DNA from: Antedon mediterranea
Taxonomy: Eukaryota > Echinodermata > Crinoidea > Comatulida > Antedonidae
DNA: 64,000 nt
Direction of reading: 5' to 3'
Assembly (NCBI RefSeq): GCF_964355755.1
Contig: NC_092673.1
Location: 20,279,001 to 20,343,000 of the forward strand
The notes under the pieces are model-generated. The model was not told where the DNA came from. It worked only from the letters and a program-made list of their open reading frames with translations, and ran no database searches. Positions 1 through 11,799 of this stretch are shown in pieces (positions within the stretch are counted from its first letter, which is position 1; each line of letters opens with the position of its first letter). Position numbers and translations under genes: made by a program.

Positions 1-520
1 ACTCCATTTAATTGCTTCAAACACAATGTAGTTGTCTCCATAACCATTGTGTGTACATTTTATTGTACCCGAATAATGCCATGTATTTCCTTGGTTACCG
101 CTTCTTGTCCATAACAGTTCGTCTCCCAAGTTCGACGTTCTGTAAACGTTGAGTTTTCCAATAGTAGCTCCGTACATGTGATAGTAGAATGATAAAGATA
201 CAGTACTTTGGCTGTTTGATAGTAATGGACTTCTTAGGCGAGCTGACATCCCGGTTGTGTGCAATGATGTTTCAATATAAACATAATAATCACCTAAGTA
301 TGTTGGAAATAAACAAAATGGTATTTTGAAATTTAGTACAATATTTTATTGTATCAAATATAGAATTACCAATAAATCTCTAGCACCTACAAAGTTTTCT
401 GTACCTCTGTATGGCCGCTTGTTGGTCCAGTGTTTGTTGAGTCTGTTGCGCCGTTCATCCGTGTCCAATCAAAGTCATCATTATTTTCTTGAGCCCAGCT
501 ATCAAAACCTGTCTGGAAAT
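1..520 (-). pseudogene. MAM-domain exons (partial, runs off left edge)
   Basis: Two minus-strand exons encode one MAM domain, an extracellular adhesion module. Exon 520..405 follows a good acceptor and gives the N-terminal half, including GFDSWAQENNDDFDWTR and the NTGPTSGHT motif. Exon 293..1 gives the C-terminal half, with GDYYVYIETS, LLWTRSGNQGNTWHY and DNYIVFEAIKW, and continues past the window edge. The motif order and spacing fit the MAM family. Oddity: the first exon ends in phase 0 at its only GT donor (GAG|GTAC), whereas the second begins in phase 1. The domain would read through perfectly if the donor lay two bases earlier, so a 2-base AG insertion at the splice site may have broken it. 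It could instead be a working gene using an unusual site. MAM identity is confident; intactness is not. Confidence 0.7.
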
Positions 521-1203
521 CTGTTTTAACTAAGAAAAACGGTACTAAATAAAACATAAATTGGAGTAAAACTGAAAAAGTGAAAAAAATAAACAAATGA
601 CAATCCTCTATGTATTTGGAAATAAACAAACTAAACAACATAGAATTCGAGTTCTATGATGCTTGTTTTGCCGAAACCTAAAGTCCCATTCCCTGCGTTT
701 TATAGATCTAAAGGTCACAAACTACATTTAATGTAAAAGTAGATACTATATGGTCCTATTCAGATACCTTTTTTCTTCATTTAACGGTTAACAAGATCAT
801 ATACATGGCTGCAGTCGCGTGCTCAAATTTGAGTTAGTGTTTACCGACCAATCGACCGACGATCAGCCGACCGACATAGTGAGCTGTGGAGTCGCGTTGC
901 ATGCGACTAAAAATGTGAAAAATAAGTCGATTCTAATCATTTTAGCGATGTTTACCAGCTAGGCCTACAAAACAAGCCTAGCTAGGCTATGCCTAAAGAC
1001 CGTCCACGAGAGAACATTTACCGCGATCTACTTGGGTAGTGCATTGTTTCTCTCTTCTTGTCATACCATAAAACGTACAATTAAGACAAGGAATGACCTG
1101 GTTTAATGATTTTAAAGTATACATATGCATTATTTTTACAAAAAGTCACAACTTGTAGGCAATGGGTCTTTAAAAATATTTTACTGTATTAAAATAGAAT
1201 TAG

Positions 1204-1335
1204 TTTTAGTACATTCATTATATCTCAATGAACCGGAATTGTTTCTTTTGCAACCAAACTCTTATTTCTCCATGGTTTTAGTATATTCATTAGATCTCAA
1301 GGAACCGGAAGTGCTTCCTTTGCAACCAAACTCTA
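1204..1335. repeat. Two-copy direct repeat, 72-bp period
   Basis: Segments 1204-1262 and 1276-1335 are diverged copies of each other. Both run from TTTTAGTA through an AACCGGAA block to TTTGCAACCAAACTC. Nothing functional is visible. Confidence 0.7.
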
Positions 1336-1389
1336 GGATGGATCACTACAATACGTTTCTATAACAATCTCAAACCTGTACGCACTTAC

Positions 1390-1443
1390 CCATTGATGAC
1401 GTATCATTTTCTTGAGTCCATTCATTAAAACCATTATTTAAAT
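1390..1443 (-). pseudogene. Isolated MAM N-terminal mini-exon
   Basis: A 54-nt symmetrical phase-1 exon between an acceptor (TACAG) and a strong donor (GTAAGTGCG) encodes DLNNGFNEWTQENDTSSM. This parallels the start of the MAM exon at 405-520, and the intron flanks are alike too. No second half of a MAM domain was found between it and the next exon. It is therefore either a short exon of a larger MAM gene or a decayed duplicate. Confidence 0.5.
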
Positions 1444-1687
1444 CTGTATTAACTATTAAAAACATATCCTGTATTTGAATCGATAAATTAGCATTTTTCA
1501 CTGATAATGTATGATACCTTGCCTCGCGTAAGCACCATATGGCGTCGATGCGCAACACCACTAACCATCACCTTACAAACATTCACAGATAAGAGACAAG
1601 CTATATATTTGGTCATCGTAAATGAGGTACATTATATGATAATGTAACTGAAAGGAAATAAAATTATCAACATTACACAGTTTTCTT

Positions 1688-2187
1688 TTATTTTCCAAAC
1701 CTTTGGAGCTGCTGCTGCTGCTGTTCCGTTATATTTGCTATTGCCACGTACATTATACCATCGACTGAGAATAGTTTACCACTCAGAGACCCAAGACTTG
1801 GTAGCTGAGCATACTCCACGAATAGGTTACTGGTAAAATTCCATTTATACACTTTGAGTTCACTTCGTATGATGTTCCGTTAGTCACAAGTAAATAATGA
1901 TTTATAGTCAATTCTAAATACGATACATCACATGCGCCATGTGTTGCCATCGCTTGATGTTGTTCGAAAAAACCTAAAACAAATAAAATTACATATTTTT
2001 ATAGAACAGAAATTAAAGGGGTGTGTGAAGATGGATGTTTCAGAGTAAGTTGGACAGAAAAACAAAAAAGTGGATTGGAGAGAAAACATCATACAGCAAG
2101 TAAACATCAAAAAATCGAGACGGACAGGACAATCAATTAATCAACATCAATCAATCAATATCAATCAATATCAATCAATAAATCAAT

Positions 2188-2218
<31 letters not shown>

Positions 2219-2564
2219 TCAATCAATCAATCAATATCAATCAATATCAATCAATCAATCAATATCAATCAATCAATATCAATCAATCAATCAATCAATA
2301 TCAATCAATCAATATCAATCAATAAATCAATATCAATCAATCAATATACAATAATTAGTAGAGTACCCTTACCTGTTTGTGAGTTAAATGTGTAGCTAGA
2401 CGTAAACTATTCTGCTGTCCGCAACAAACAAAATATAGAGTTGTTCATTTATTTTAAAATTCTCAACTTTTCGTACATCACTTGTTCCAGTCAAATCTTG
2501 GTAATGTTCATACAGTTTATTAGAATTGTTGTATCTGTATATTGGAGTTCCACAAGAACCATCA
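1688..2564 (-). pseudogene. EAR-repeat (EPTP) exons, probably decayed
   Basis: Two minus-strand exons encode EAR/EPTP repeats, the beta-propeller blades known from LGI and TSPEAR extracellular proteins. Exon 2564..2373 reads GTPIYRYNNSNKLYEHYQDL, then KVENFKINEQLYILFVADS. Exon 1973..1688 begins FEQHQAMATHGACDVSYLE and ends with VYKWNFTSNLFVEYAQLP and FSVDGIMYVAIAN, a short poly-Q tail and TAA. The reading frame slips in both exons: near 2405, after FVADSRI, and near 1852, between NGTSYEV and VYKWN. Both slips lie inside otherwise good repeats, which suggests a pseudogene rather than wrong exon calls. The exons may belong to the same gene as the MAM exons downstream on this strand, but the TAA argues against it. 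Confidence 0.62.
2133..2347. repeat. CAAT/CAATAT simple-sequence array
   Basis: About 215 bp of interleaved ATCA and ATCAATATCA words. It lies in the intron between the two EAR exons, 25 bp from the donor of the upstream exon. It is open in several frames (repeated N-Q-S-I), which is an artefact of composition. Confidence 0.95.
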
Positions 2565-3520
2565 CTGAAATGTAAACAAAAAATACCTCGCCTCAATACT
2601 CCAAATGTTTCCAGACCGTTCCCTTATAATGCAAGGACATAATACGCAACGCAAGCCAATTGACCAATGGCAAAAGACAGTTCGTACAATCCATCGCTTG
2701 TGATTGGTCAAATCAATTACGTTGCATCTACGTCTTTGTGTTGGACGCAAATGGGAACCAAGGCGTTTGAATGATTTCACGTAATAAATAATTATAATCA
2801 TTAAACAAAATTACGGATAAGAATAATAGTATAAAAAGACGTTTAATTAAAAACTGTCTTGGTTTACTTGATTTTTTGAACGAGCTTCTCTTTTTCCGCA
2901 GGAGAATGCAAGTGACACTATGTATTTAGAATTTAAATCCCGCGCCGTGTCGAATTTATTATTCTGAGCTCCGTCTGTGATTGGTTGATACCCTGATATG
3001 TAAAGAAGGCGCAGTGCCGATGACTCAAGCAAGCTTTTTAAATGGCGACGTTTCACCTCCACGAATACAATTATTTATTTTGAACAAATAATGTTTGTAG
3101 CTCTAAAACAAATTGACTAGACTTCTATAGTTTGAACCTATACTTTAAAGATCCATGGTTTGATCAACCCAGTATTATTGTAGACTATTTAGCCCTATTT
3201 TAGCATTCCCTATTTAGCATTATTGCGCTTAATTTATGATTATCATAACCCTTTGTTAGTAGATTTTATATTATGTGAAACTTTAGTCTATACTCTATAT
3301 GTAGCTCTTCACAAAATAATAACAATAATAACTTAAACCCAGGTTCTCAATTTCAGCTACAAAATCGATGAAACACAGAATTCCAATAGAAAATGTTTTT
3401 TTTAATTATAACACAACTGCTTACTTTTAAAACTCAATACTAACTACACAGATCTGACTCATATATCCAATTTCACAGTATTCCATGATAACACAAGATA
3501 TAAAACTTTCTTATTCCCCA
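2565..3520. other. Non-coding, diverged copy of the 6.3-10.3 kb repeat
   Basis: No gene is supported. The part 3195-3300 (TATTGCGCTTAA, then GTGAAACTTTAG) resembles segments at about 7195-7280 and 8840-8935. It therefore looks like a diverged copy of the 1.65-kb family, interrupted by the foldback element that follows. Confidence 0.5.
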
Positions 3521-3529
3521 CCACAAAAC
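3521..3529. repeat. Target-site duplication, left copy
   Basis: CCACAAAAC, identical to 5566-5574, immediately outside the foldback element. Nine bases is the length expected for several cut-and-paste and foldback families. Confidence 0.65.
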
Positions 3530-5565
3530 GGGTAGTAACAAAGTGCGAGGCAGCGAGGCACGCGAGGCAGGGAAGGCATGCGAGGCAAGTCAGAAATTTA
3601 TGCGAGGCATCGTTTTACCATCATCAAAAAATGCGAGGCATCATTTTATCATTTCTCAAAATTGCAAGGCAGGAAATCACCGAAATTGAAGTAGCCTAGG
3701 CCTAGGCCTGCTAGGCTAGTTTCCTTTTGCACCTGCCTTGTATTTTAACCAACTTTATCCTGAATATCACAGCTTAGAATTAGGCCTACTTTAATGAAGA
3801 AAAATCACATAAAAGTAACAATAAATCCATTAAATTGGTGATTTTACAGACGTTGTTTTTCTCACATTTCGCACACTCAATGTTCAATATTTTGGTTTCT
3901 ATGGAACGCCAAAAGAGCAAAATTAATTAGAGGGCTAAAAACTCTGTGGAATCCATTTATATTTAACGCATTATTTGGTGAAAATCAAGTACAATTTCAA
4001 TAGATTTTGTCACTGTCAGTAAGGAAAAATGTTACTGTTGATAATGTACACCGTCGTTAACCTTTTAAAGAATAAAATAGAAAAATTCATCATAATATCC
4101 TTAGTAGGATGTCCTAGGTCTAGACTAGGTAGTGATGTTGATTTAGGATCGATTATTATTCTTTGAAAACAGAACAGTATCAGCAGTAACATATTACAGC
4201 ATTTTTATTGACAAATTAACAAATATATTGAAATAAAACGTGTTTTCACCAATAAATGCATGAGAAATTGACGCATTCCACTGAGTTTTAGTCCTCTATT
4301 ATCGTTGCTCTTTTGGCGCTCCATAGAAACAAAAATATTGAACATTGAATAAGTGAAATTCGCGAAGAACAGTGTGCGAGAAACATGCCTGTAAAATCAT
4401 TAATTTAAGGATTTATTTGTTACTTTTTATGTGATTCTTTCATTAAAGTACTCATGAGGTATACTTCTAAGGTGTGGTATTCACACGATAAAGTTAGTTA
4501 TCAAATTTGGAGTAAAAATACAAGCGAAGGAAACTAGCGTCAGGTTTATTAGTACGTACATGGACAACAATAAATAAAAATCGTTCGTAATATACCTAGC
4601 TTACTAAAACAGGAATAGTGTATCATTATTAAATATTACACCAATTATTATTATATCAAAATTGATTAAATTATTTTCTACATAGGCCTCTTATCTAGCC
4701 TCTAAGTTTAATTTTAGGCCTAGTATTACAATTGTCGGACGTAAGTCTTTTTTCACACGCGCTCCAGAATTCTGTCGCAATTTTTTTCTTTGCGGCATGT
4801 TATTGGATCGGCATATCAGTTACCTTTTATTCACCGCCAGTTATTGAACTTGTCCTGGCAATCGCTGTTCACTTTATTTGCGAGAGAGGTACACGTGTTG
4901 TTCGTAGAGAATGGAATGTCAAAAATGTCTTTGGCACGCCGCTCAGAGAGAAGTATGTGCGTTGCTGCTGAAACCACGTGCTATAGGAGGGGAATGCACC
5001 ACAATCCTCTGAGCTGAGGGCTGAATCATTCCGCTACCTGCTAAATAGTAAAGAGGGATTTTCCATCTCTCGGGTCTACCGGATCTAGGCGCAGGGGTGT
5101 GACAAAATATTATTTTCACTCTGCTATGTTCGAGAGACATGTGAGTGAACACGCTCGAAATGCCAACAAACATTGCAGTCATTTGATGAGTGTGTCGCTA
5201 TAACAATTATTGTTTATCGAAAGTTGAAGACTGTCGTTCAGATTTTTGAACCGTAGTTTGGGCACTTTTGTAAAAGTAAAATTTGACACGATATGACTTG
5301 AATGAAAAAACAGTCGTTACATAAAAATAAACAACATGATGAGTGTATACACGAATCTATTTAGATACGCTTGTATCGATTGATTATTAGGCCTATAATA
5401 TAGCATAATAGCACGTTAAGATATGCCTCGCACCTTTTTGAAATTGTAAAATATATGCCTCGCATGCCTCGCACTTTTGGAAATGATAAAATGATGCCTC
5501 GCACAAGTATTTGGCGTGCCTTGCATGCCTCGCGTGCCTCGCTGCCTCGCACTTTGTCAACACTT
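3530..5565. mobile_element. Foldback-type non-autonomous DNA transposon
   Basis: A 2,036-bp element with imperfect long inverted ends. The left end, 3537-3680, is made of iterated GCGAGGCA words. The right end, about 5425-5558, carries the reverse complement TGCCTCGC in matching order, including ACAAAGTGCGAGGCAGCGAG at both tips. Inside is a second inverted repeat, with arms 3786-4010 and 4230-4455. The element is flanked by a 9-bp direct repeat CCACAAAAC (3521-3529 and 5566-5574). It has no transposase frame. Long inverted ends built of short direct repeats are typical of foldback elements, including the TU family of sea urchins. The superfamily was not identified. Confidence 0.8.
3786..4455. 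repeat. Internal long palindrome of the foldback element
   Basis: Arms of about 225 bp (3786-4010 and 4230-4455) are inverted copies. Shared words include TTCAATGTTCAATATTT, GCCAAAAGAGCAA and AATCACATAAAAAGTAAC. A roughly 220-bp unpaired centre separates them. It could be a separate MITE inserted in the host element. Confidence 0.75.
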
Positions 5566-5574
5566 CCACAAAAC
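5566..5574. repeat. Target-site duplication, right copy
   Basis: CCACAAAAC, identical to 3521-3529. Confidence 0.65.
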
Positions 5575-6280
5575 CCACAAAATTGACCAGTTGTTATGGA
5601 AACCTAGATAAAGGAGGTACAATCTTAATTAATTCAGAGTGTGGAATGTGTAAAATCAAACTATCATTGAGGATATACAAGCTACTAAGTAAATATGAAC
5701 TTAAATACAATAAGATAATACTGCTTTTAGAATATCGCTACATATAGATATTTATCACCATTCCTAGAGCCTAATAATTGAATTTTTTTTTATTCGTAAA
5801 TTTAAATTTACTTATTTATTGGATAGAACATCCCATAAAGAGCTTTTACCTTTAGATTTACTTGTACAAGTTAATAACGTTGACCTTATACTTTATTCTG
5901 TAATTGTTGGCTTTCTGTAAATTAACGACCTTACATTCTTGTAATGTATGATCAAGTTACCAACATTAGCAATAAGCTGATCAACAGGTTAACTATACAT
6001 TATTCAACAGTAGGCCACTGGCCCAAGTACCATAATATAAAATATTAGGCCTACATAAAATTAAATGTAAGTAGCAGTAAAAGCATAATAATTAGTTTTC
6101 TTTTTATATGCGAAAAGGGCAAATTATACCAGGTTATTGATTACTTTTTTATTTTTGTTATTCATTAGTAAAAATATAAACTTTTCTCATTTTTCAAAAA
6201 GCAGTGACTAATTTCTTTGTAGTTTGGACATACTCAAACAAAGTGATATTCATTTCAACCTCGTTACATTTGCTAACTTT
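5575..6280. other. Non-coding, diverged repeat remnant
   Basis: No gene is supported. GTTGACCTTATACTTTA followed by TTAACGACCTTAC near 5880-5940 is a diverged relative of sub-repeats in the 6.3-10.3 kb array. This suggests the foldback element landed inside such a copy. Confidence 0.45.
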
Positions 6281-9200
6281 TTATCTAAAGAACGGAAATA
6301 AATTTGATATGTGACACATGTGTCATACAAGTCAAATTATAAGGTGAAATACAAAATATGAATGAATAAATGTAGCTGTATATTAAATAAAAACACAGTT
6401 AAGCAGAGAATTATGATAGTTGGTAATAAAAATGTAATCAGAAGGAACAAAAACAAACATATATATCGGTCAATACTGTTTTGTCTTTAAAGTTTTTAAA
6501 TGGTATTTTAAGATCTGTTTGCCAATGCGTTAATGTTGACCTATAAATTAAATTCCATTAAGTTACCATGGTAATTAACGACGTACCCTCTTGTAATAGG
6601 ATAGTACAAGTTGCAGAGTAGAACTCGGGTTAAATATTATAATGTACACCGCATCGGCCGTATACTTTTTAAATGTTAACATTAAAATTTTTAATCGTTT
6701 GTGTTTAATGAGTGTATGACAATGACTATGTTTTGTTTTATAATTTTATTTATTTTGAATACACAATTTAATGAAAAAGTGAGATCAACGTTTCTGAATT
6801 ATCATACGGAATTATCAATGGAACTATTTTCAAGATGAAAAATACACTGTTCTAAGAACCAACGTTTGTTAAAGGAAATGAGCTACCCTGATGACTAATT
6901 ATGTAATTGTATTCATCCTAATTTAGATAAACAATTTTGCTTTATAGAATTCGATTGTTTGTTGAGTGTAGATTTAAATACTTTGAACAATATAATTTCC
7001 TTCATGGTTAACCGATTCCCTGAGATCATTGGTTATATTATTCATAAAAGTCACAAATAAGTACTAGATTCACCTACTTAATAATATTTATACCTACTAT
7101 ACTACTAATTAATTCAACAGAATAATTCTGCAAACGTTTAAACATATTATTATTAAGTAATATTTCATGTTGATGACATTGTAAGCCCTATTCAGCATTA
7201 TTGCGCTTAAGTTTAAATACTATGACTAGACTATCCTACCATCTTTGTTACTTTAGTATATTTTATATGTGAAACTTTAGTTTCTAAAGATACAATAGTT
7301 TTTAAAATAACCGGCTCAGCTACAGTGATTAGGTTCACTTAGGTTGACCCTGGTCTCCCAAATTTGTATATGTATATACTGAAATAGACCGAATAAATAA
7401 TGAAACTGTATAATATAAACTGTAATCATTCCATCATAAATGGACGTACGATTCTGTTTCTTTATGAATTGATGGAGTTGACCTTCTTACATTTAAGACC
7501 AGTTACCATGGAAATTAACGAATACCTTCTTTTAATATGATCGGTACAAGTTGGGAGTCTAGCAAGCCGCACCATTATGTTCAATAAGAACGTATTCTTC
7601 AGAATTTAGAAATAAACTAAGCATAATTACACCATACAAATTAATTCGGAGGATTTAATTTAAGGGCCATTTCATGCTTTCAATTTACCAATAGGCCCCC
7701 TCAATAGGCCTAACGAGACTCATTTGCCTAAAATACATTGACAACTTATTCGTTGTCATGCTTTCCTGTCTTCCTTTTTTTCAATTTGCATTCTCAAACT
7801 CAGGATTTGGAAAGTGAAGTGAGTTTTATTTAAAAATATGGGTCTCTCAGCCAGCTATTTTGTAGTCAAACGGCCATAAAAACTGTAATTCTTAGGCCTT
7901 TCCCGTCTTTATACTAATAAATATGGTCCCGTGAATCGTTATTGATGAAGTAATAGCAGGGGGTAGTTTAATTACACATTAATTACAGTATACAAAACAC
8001 AACAAAATAAGAACACAGGATTACATTTTGAAATTAAAGATTGTATCTAAAGGGCGGAAATAAATGTGATAACATATTAGGTGAAATACAAAATATGAAT
8101 GAATAAATGTAGCTATATAATAATATAAAAACACAGTTAAGCAGAAAAGTATGATAGTCGGTCAATACTGTTTTGTCTTTAAATGGTTTTTAATTTAAGA
8201 TCTGTTTGCCAAGCGGTTAATGTTGACCTATACTTTAAATTCTATTCTAGAAGGTTGATTTATATAAGTTACCATGGTAATTAACGACATACCCTCTTGT
8301 AATAGGATATCTGAACAAGTTACAGTGTAGAACTCGGATTAAATATTATGTACATCGGCCGTGTATTATACTTTTTAATTTTAAATGTTAACTTTCAAAT
8401 TTTTAAATACAATACAATCGTTTGTGTTTAATAACGCTCTTTAATGAGTGTATACTTATTTTGAATACACAATTTAATGAAAAAGTGAAAAATACACTGT
8501 TCTAAGAACCAACGTTTGTTAAAGGAAATGAGCTACACTGATGACTACTTATGTAATTGTATTCATCCTAATTTAGATAAACAATTTTGCTTTATAGAAT
8601 TCGATTGTTTGTTGAGAGTAGATTTAAATACTTTGATCAATATTATTTCCTTCATGGTTAACCGATTCCCTGAGATCATTGGTTATATTATTCATAAAAG
8701 TCACAAATAAGTACTAGATTCACCTAATTAATAATATACCTACTAGTACTATACTAATAATTAATTCAACAGAATAATTCTGCAAACGTTTAAACATATT
8801 ATTATTAAGTAATATTTCATGTTGATGACATTGTAAGCCCTATTCAGCATTATTGCGCTTAAAAAGTTTAAATACTATGACTAGACTATCCTACCATTTG
8901 TTAGTATATTTTATATGTGAAACTTTAGTTTCTAAAGATACAATAGTTTTTAAAATAACCGGCTCAGCTACAGTGATTAGGTTCACTTAGGTTGACCCTG
9001 GTCTCCCAAATTTGTATATGTATATACTGAAATATACCGAATAAATAATGAAACTGTATAATATAAACTGTAATCATTAACTATCATAACTGGACGTACG
9101 ATTCTGTTTCTTTATATTAATGAATTGATGGAGTTGACCTTATTCTATACATTTAAGACCAGTTACCATGGAAATTAATGACTACCTTCTTGTAATATGA

Positions 9201-10345
9201 TCGGTACAAGTTGGGAGTCTAGCAAGCCGCACCACATTATGTTCAATAAGAACGTATTCTTCAGAATTTAGAAATATACTAAGCATAATTACGCCATACA
9301 AATTAATTCGGAGGATTTAATTTAAGGAACATTTCATGCTTTCAATTTACCAATAGGCCCCCTCAATAGGCCTAATCTTCCTTTTTTTCAATTTGCATTC
9401 TCAAACTCAGGATTTGGAAAGTGAAGTGAGTTTTATTTAGAAATATGGGTCTCTCAGCCGGCTATTTTGTAGTCAAACGGCCATAAAAACTGTAATTCTT
9501 GTGCCTTTCCCGTCTTTATACTAATAATTAATATGGTCCCGTGCAATCGTTATTGATGAAGTAATAGCAGGGGATAGTTTAATTACACATTAATTACATT
9601 ATACAAAACACAACAAAATAAGAACACAGGATTACATTTTTAAATTAAAGATTGTATCTAAACTTAAAGGGCGGAAATAAATGTGATAACATATTAGGTT
9701 AAATACAAAATATGAATAAATAAATGTAGCTATAATAATATAAAAACACAGTTAAGCAGAAAATTATGATAGTTGGTAATAAAATTGTAATCAGAAAGAA
9801 CAAAAACAAACATATATATTGGTCAATACTGTTTTGTCTTTAAATGTTTTTTTAATTTAAGATCTGTTTGCCAAGCGGTTAATGTTGACCTATACTTTAA
9901 ATTCCATTCTAGAAGGTTGATTTATATAAGTTACCATGGTAATTAACGACGTACCCTCTTGTAATAGGATATAGTACTGTACAAGTTGCAGAGTAGAACT
10001 CGGGTTAAATATTATGTACATCGGCCGTGTATTTTACTTTTTAAATGTTAACATTCAAATTTTTAAATACAATGCAATCGTTTGTGTTTAAAATAACGCT
10101 CTTTAATGAGTGTTTGACTATGACTATGTTTTATTTTATAATTATACTTATTTTGAATACACAATTTAATGAAAAAGTGAAAAATACACTGTTCTAAGAA
10201 CCAACGTTTGTTATTAAAGGAAATGAGCTACACTGATGACTACTTATGTAATTGTATTTATCCTAATTTAGATAAACAATTTTGCTTTATAGCTAATTCG
10301 ATTGTTTGTTGGGTGTAGTTAAATACTTTGATCAATATTATTTCC
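6281..10345. repeat. Tandem array of 1.65-kb units (about 2.4 copies)
   Basis: The block containing AAAGGAAATGAGCTAC recurs at 6871, 8521 and 10216, giving unit lengths of 1,650 and 1,695 bp. The third copy is cut off near 10345. Each unit contains two related half-units marked by GTTACCATGG(A/T)AATTAA, at about 6561, 7502, 8269, 9163 and 9932. Copies differ by small indels and scattered substitutions. A 64-codon frame at 8516-8710 is closed by a stop in copy 1, so it is not convincing as a gene. No terminal repeats or transposase were seen. Confidence 0.85.
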
Positions 10346-10558
10346 TTTATTAGACATTTAGATAAGATGTTAAAGTAAATATGCAATGATATGTTTCCTG
10401 TTGTTGTATTCATTAATGCGAATTGCCAAATGCATGGGGGACTTACAATTAATTCCTTTAATCTTTGCATTATCTCCTGATATAGTGTAGTTAGTTTATA
10501 CCTCCATGGTTTAAACTACACACATGATATTAGCTATTCCAAATCCACTATAAAATAC

Positions 10559-10560
<2 letters not shown>

Positions 10561-10601
<41 letters not shown>

Positions 10602-11790
10602 TATTTCATTTCATCACATACATAATACAAAATTAATAAATAAAGGCAACGTAACAATTAAAACGATATAATACTCTCTCAAAAATAAGAGAGTAATGAA
10701 ATTAAAGAAAAAAAAAAAATAATGTATCGCAAAAATACACTTAATAATAATCATTTTGCTAATAATATGGTTGCCTTGTATTTTTGGTAAATGTGAAATA
10801 AATGATTATAATTAAGTAATTGTTTTTTGATTTTGCAACTAAATATGTACCACTTTGTAATTAAAATTAAAATGTTTGCATCACTGTGTGTTTTTCCAAA
10901 ACCAAAACATATACTTTCTTTGGTGATAATTAAGTTATTGTTGATATTTCGATACATATATTGTTTTACATTTTCCCAAATGTTCTTTACCAGATCACAT
11001 TCAAAGAACATATGTAGCAGTGTTTCCTGCTTTTCCTTGCAAAAACTACACATTGGTGAATCGACCTTTGACATCTTAAAGAGCATTGTATTTGTATAAA
11101 TTATACGATGAATAAATTTAAATTGAAAATTTTTTAGCTTAGTGTCATTTGTACAGGCGTGTAAATTTGAGAAAAGGTTTTTCCAATTAAGTTTGTTGTC
11201 AAACTCCTTTTCCCATTTGGATTCAATTCCAATTGGCTCTTCAACATTTTTTAATATAATGTGTTTATAGATATAATGACAATTTCTCGTTTTCACAGAA
11301 ATGAATGTCTGTAATTTGGATTCAACTTCATTAGTTGTGTTTATACCTTGTTCAATTAATTTCTGTTTCCAGAGCTTTGGAATTGAATTTACAATCTGGT
11401 GATATAATAAGAAGTCTGGTTTAAAATTATATTTTTGGTTAAATTCGTCTAGTTCTAATATTTTCCCTTCTTTGTTCACGATATCTTTTACATAGTTTAC
11501 ATTTTTAACCAACCAATTTTTTTCAACTTTAAATTCTCTTTTATCAAAACATGAGTTGTTCCATAAAGATTGATTTAAGATGTCCTCTATCGTATACGGT
11601 TCTACAAAATTGTATTCACTCCACGCAGAGAGTATATCTTTATGGAACCTTTCAAATTGTTTTAATATTTTTGAAGATTTAGAAAAGTTGGTTTCGAAAA
11701 CAATATTTCCTCCAACCTCTTTAATCTTACTTTTTAAAAACACTTTCCACTTGGATTGATTTCCATCAAGATATCTTTTCACCCAACATG
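10561..11790 (-). mobile_element. 5'-truncated L1/Tx1-like LINE
   Basis: On the minus strand an open frame (about 11782-10751, 343 codons) encodes the C-terminal part of a non-LTR retrotransposon ORF2. It includes a zf-RVT-like knuckle CSFCKEKQETLLHMFFECD (C-x2-C, H-x4-C). A short 3' UTR and a 39-base poly(A) tail follow, seen as T at 10561-10599. The 5' end is truncated before the reverse-transcriptase core. ATACTA before the tail (10555-10560) and ATACTATTT after the 5' end (11791-11799) are a possible target-site duplication. The frame is intact, so the insertion is fairly young. Confidence 0.85.
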
Positions 11791-11799
11791 ATACTATTT

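Noticed and set aside
4732-5017. Open frames inside the foldback element as a transposase
   Set aside because: Two overlapping short frames without DDE or other transposase motifs.
8516-8710. 64-codon frame in the tandem array as a gene
   Set aside because: The same frame is interrupted by a stop in the first unit (TAA at about 6894) and has no recognised motif.
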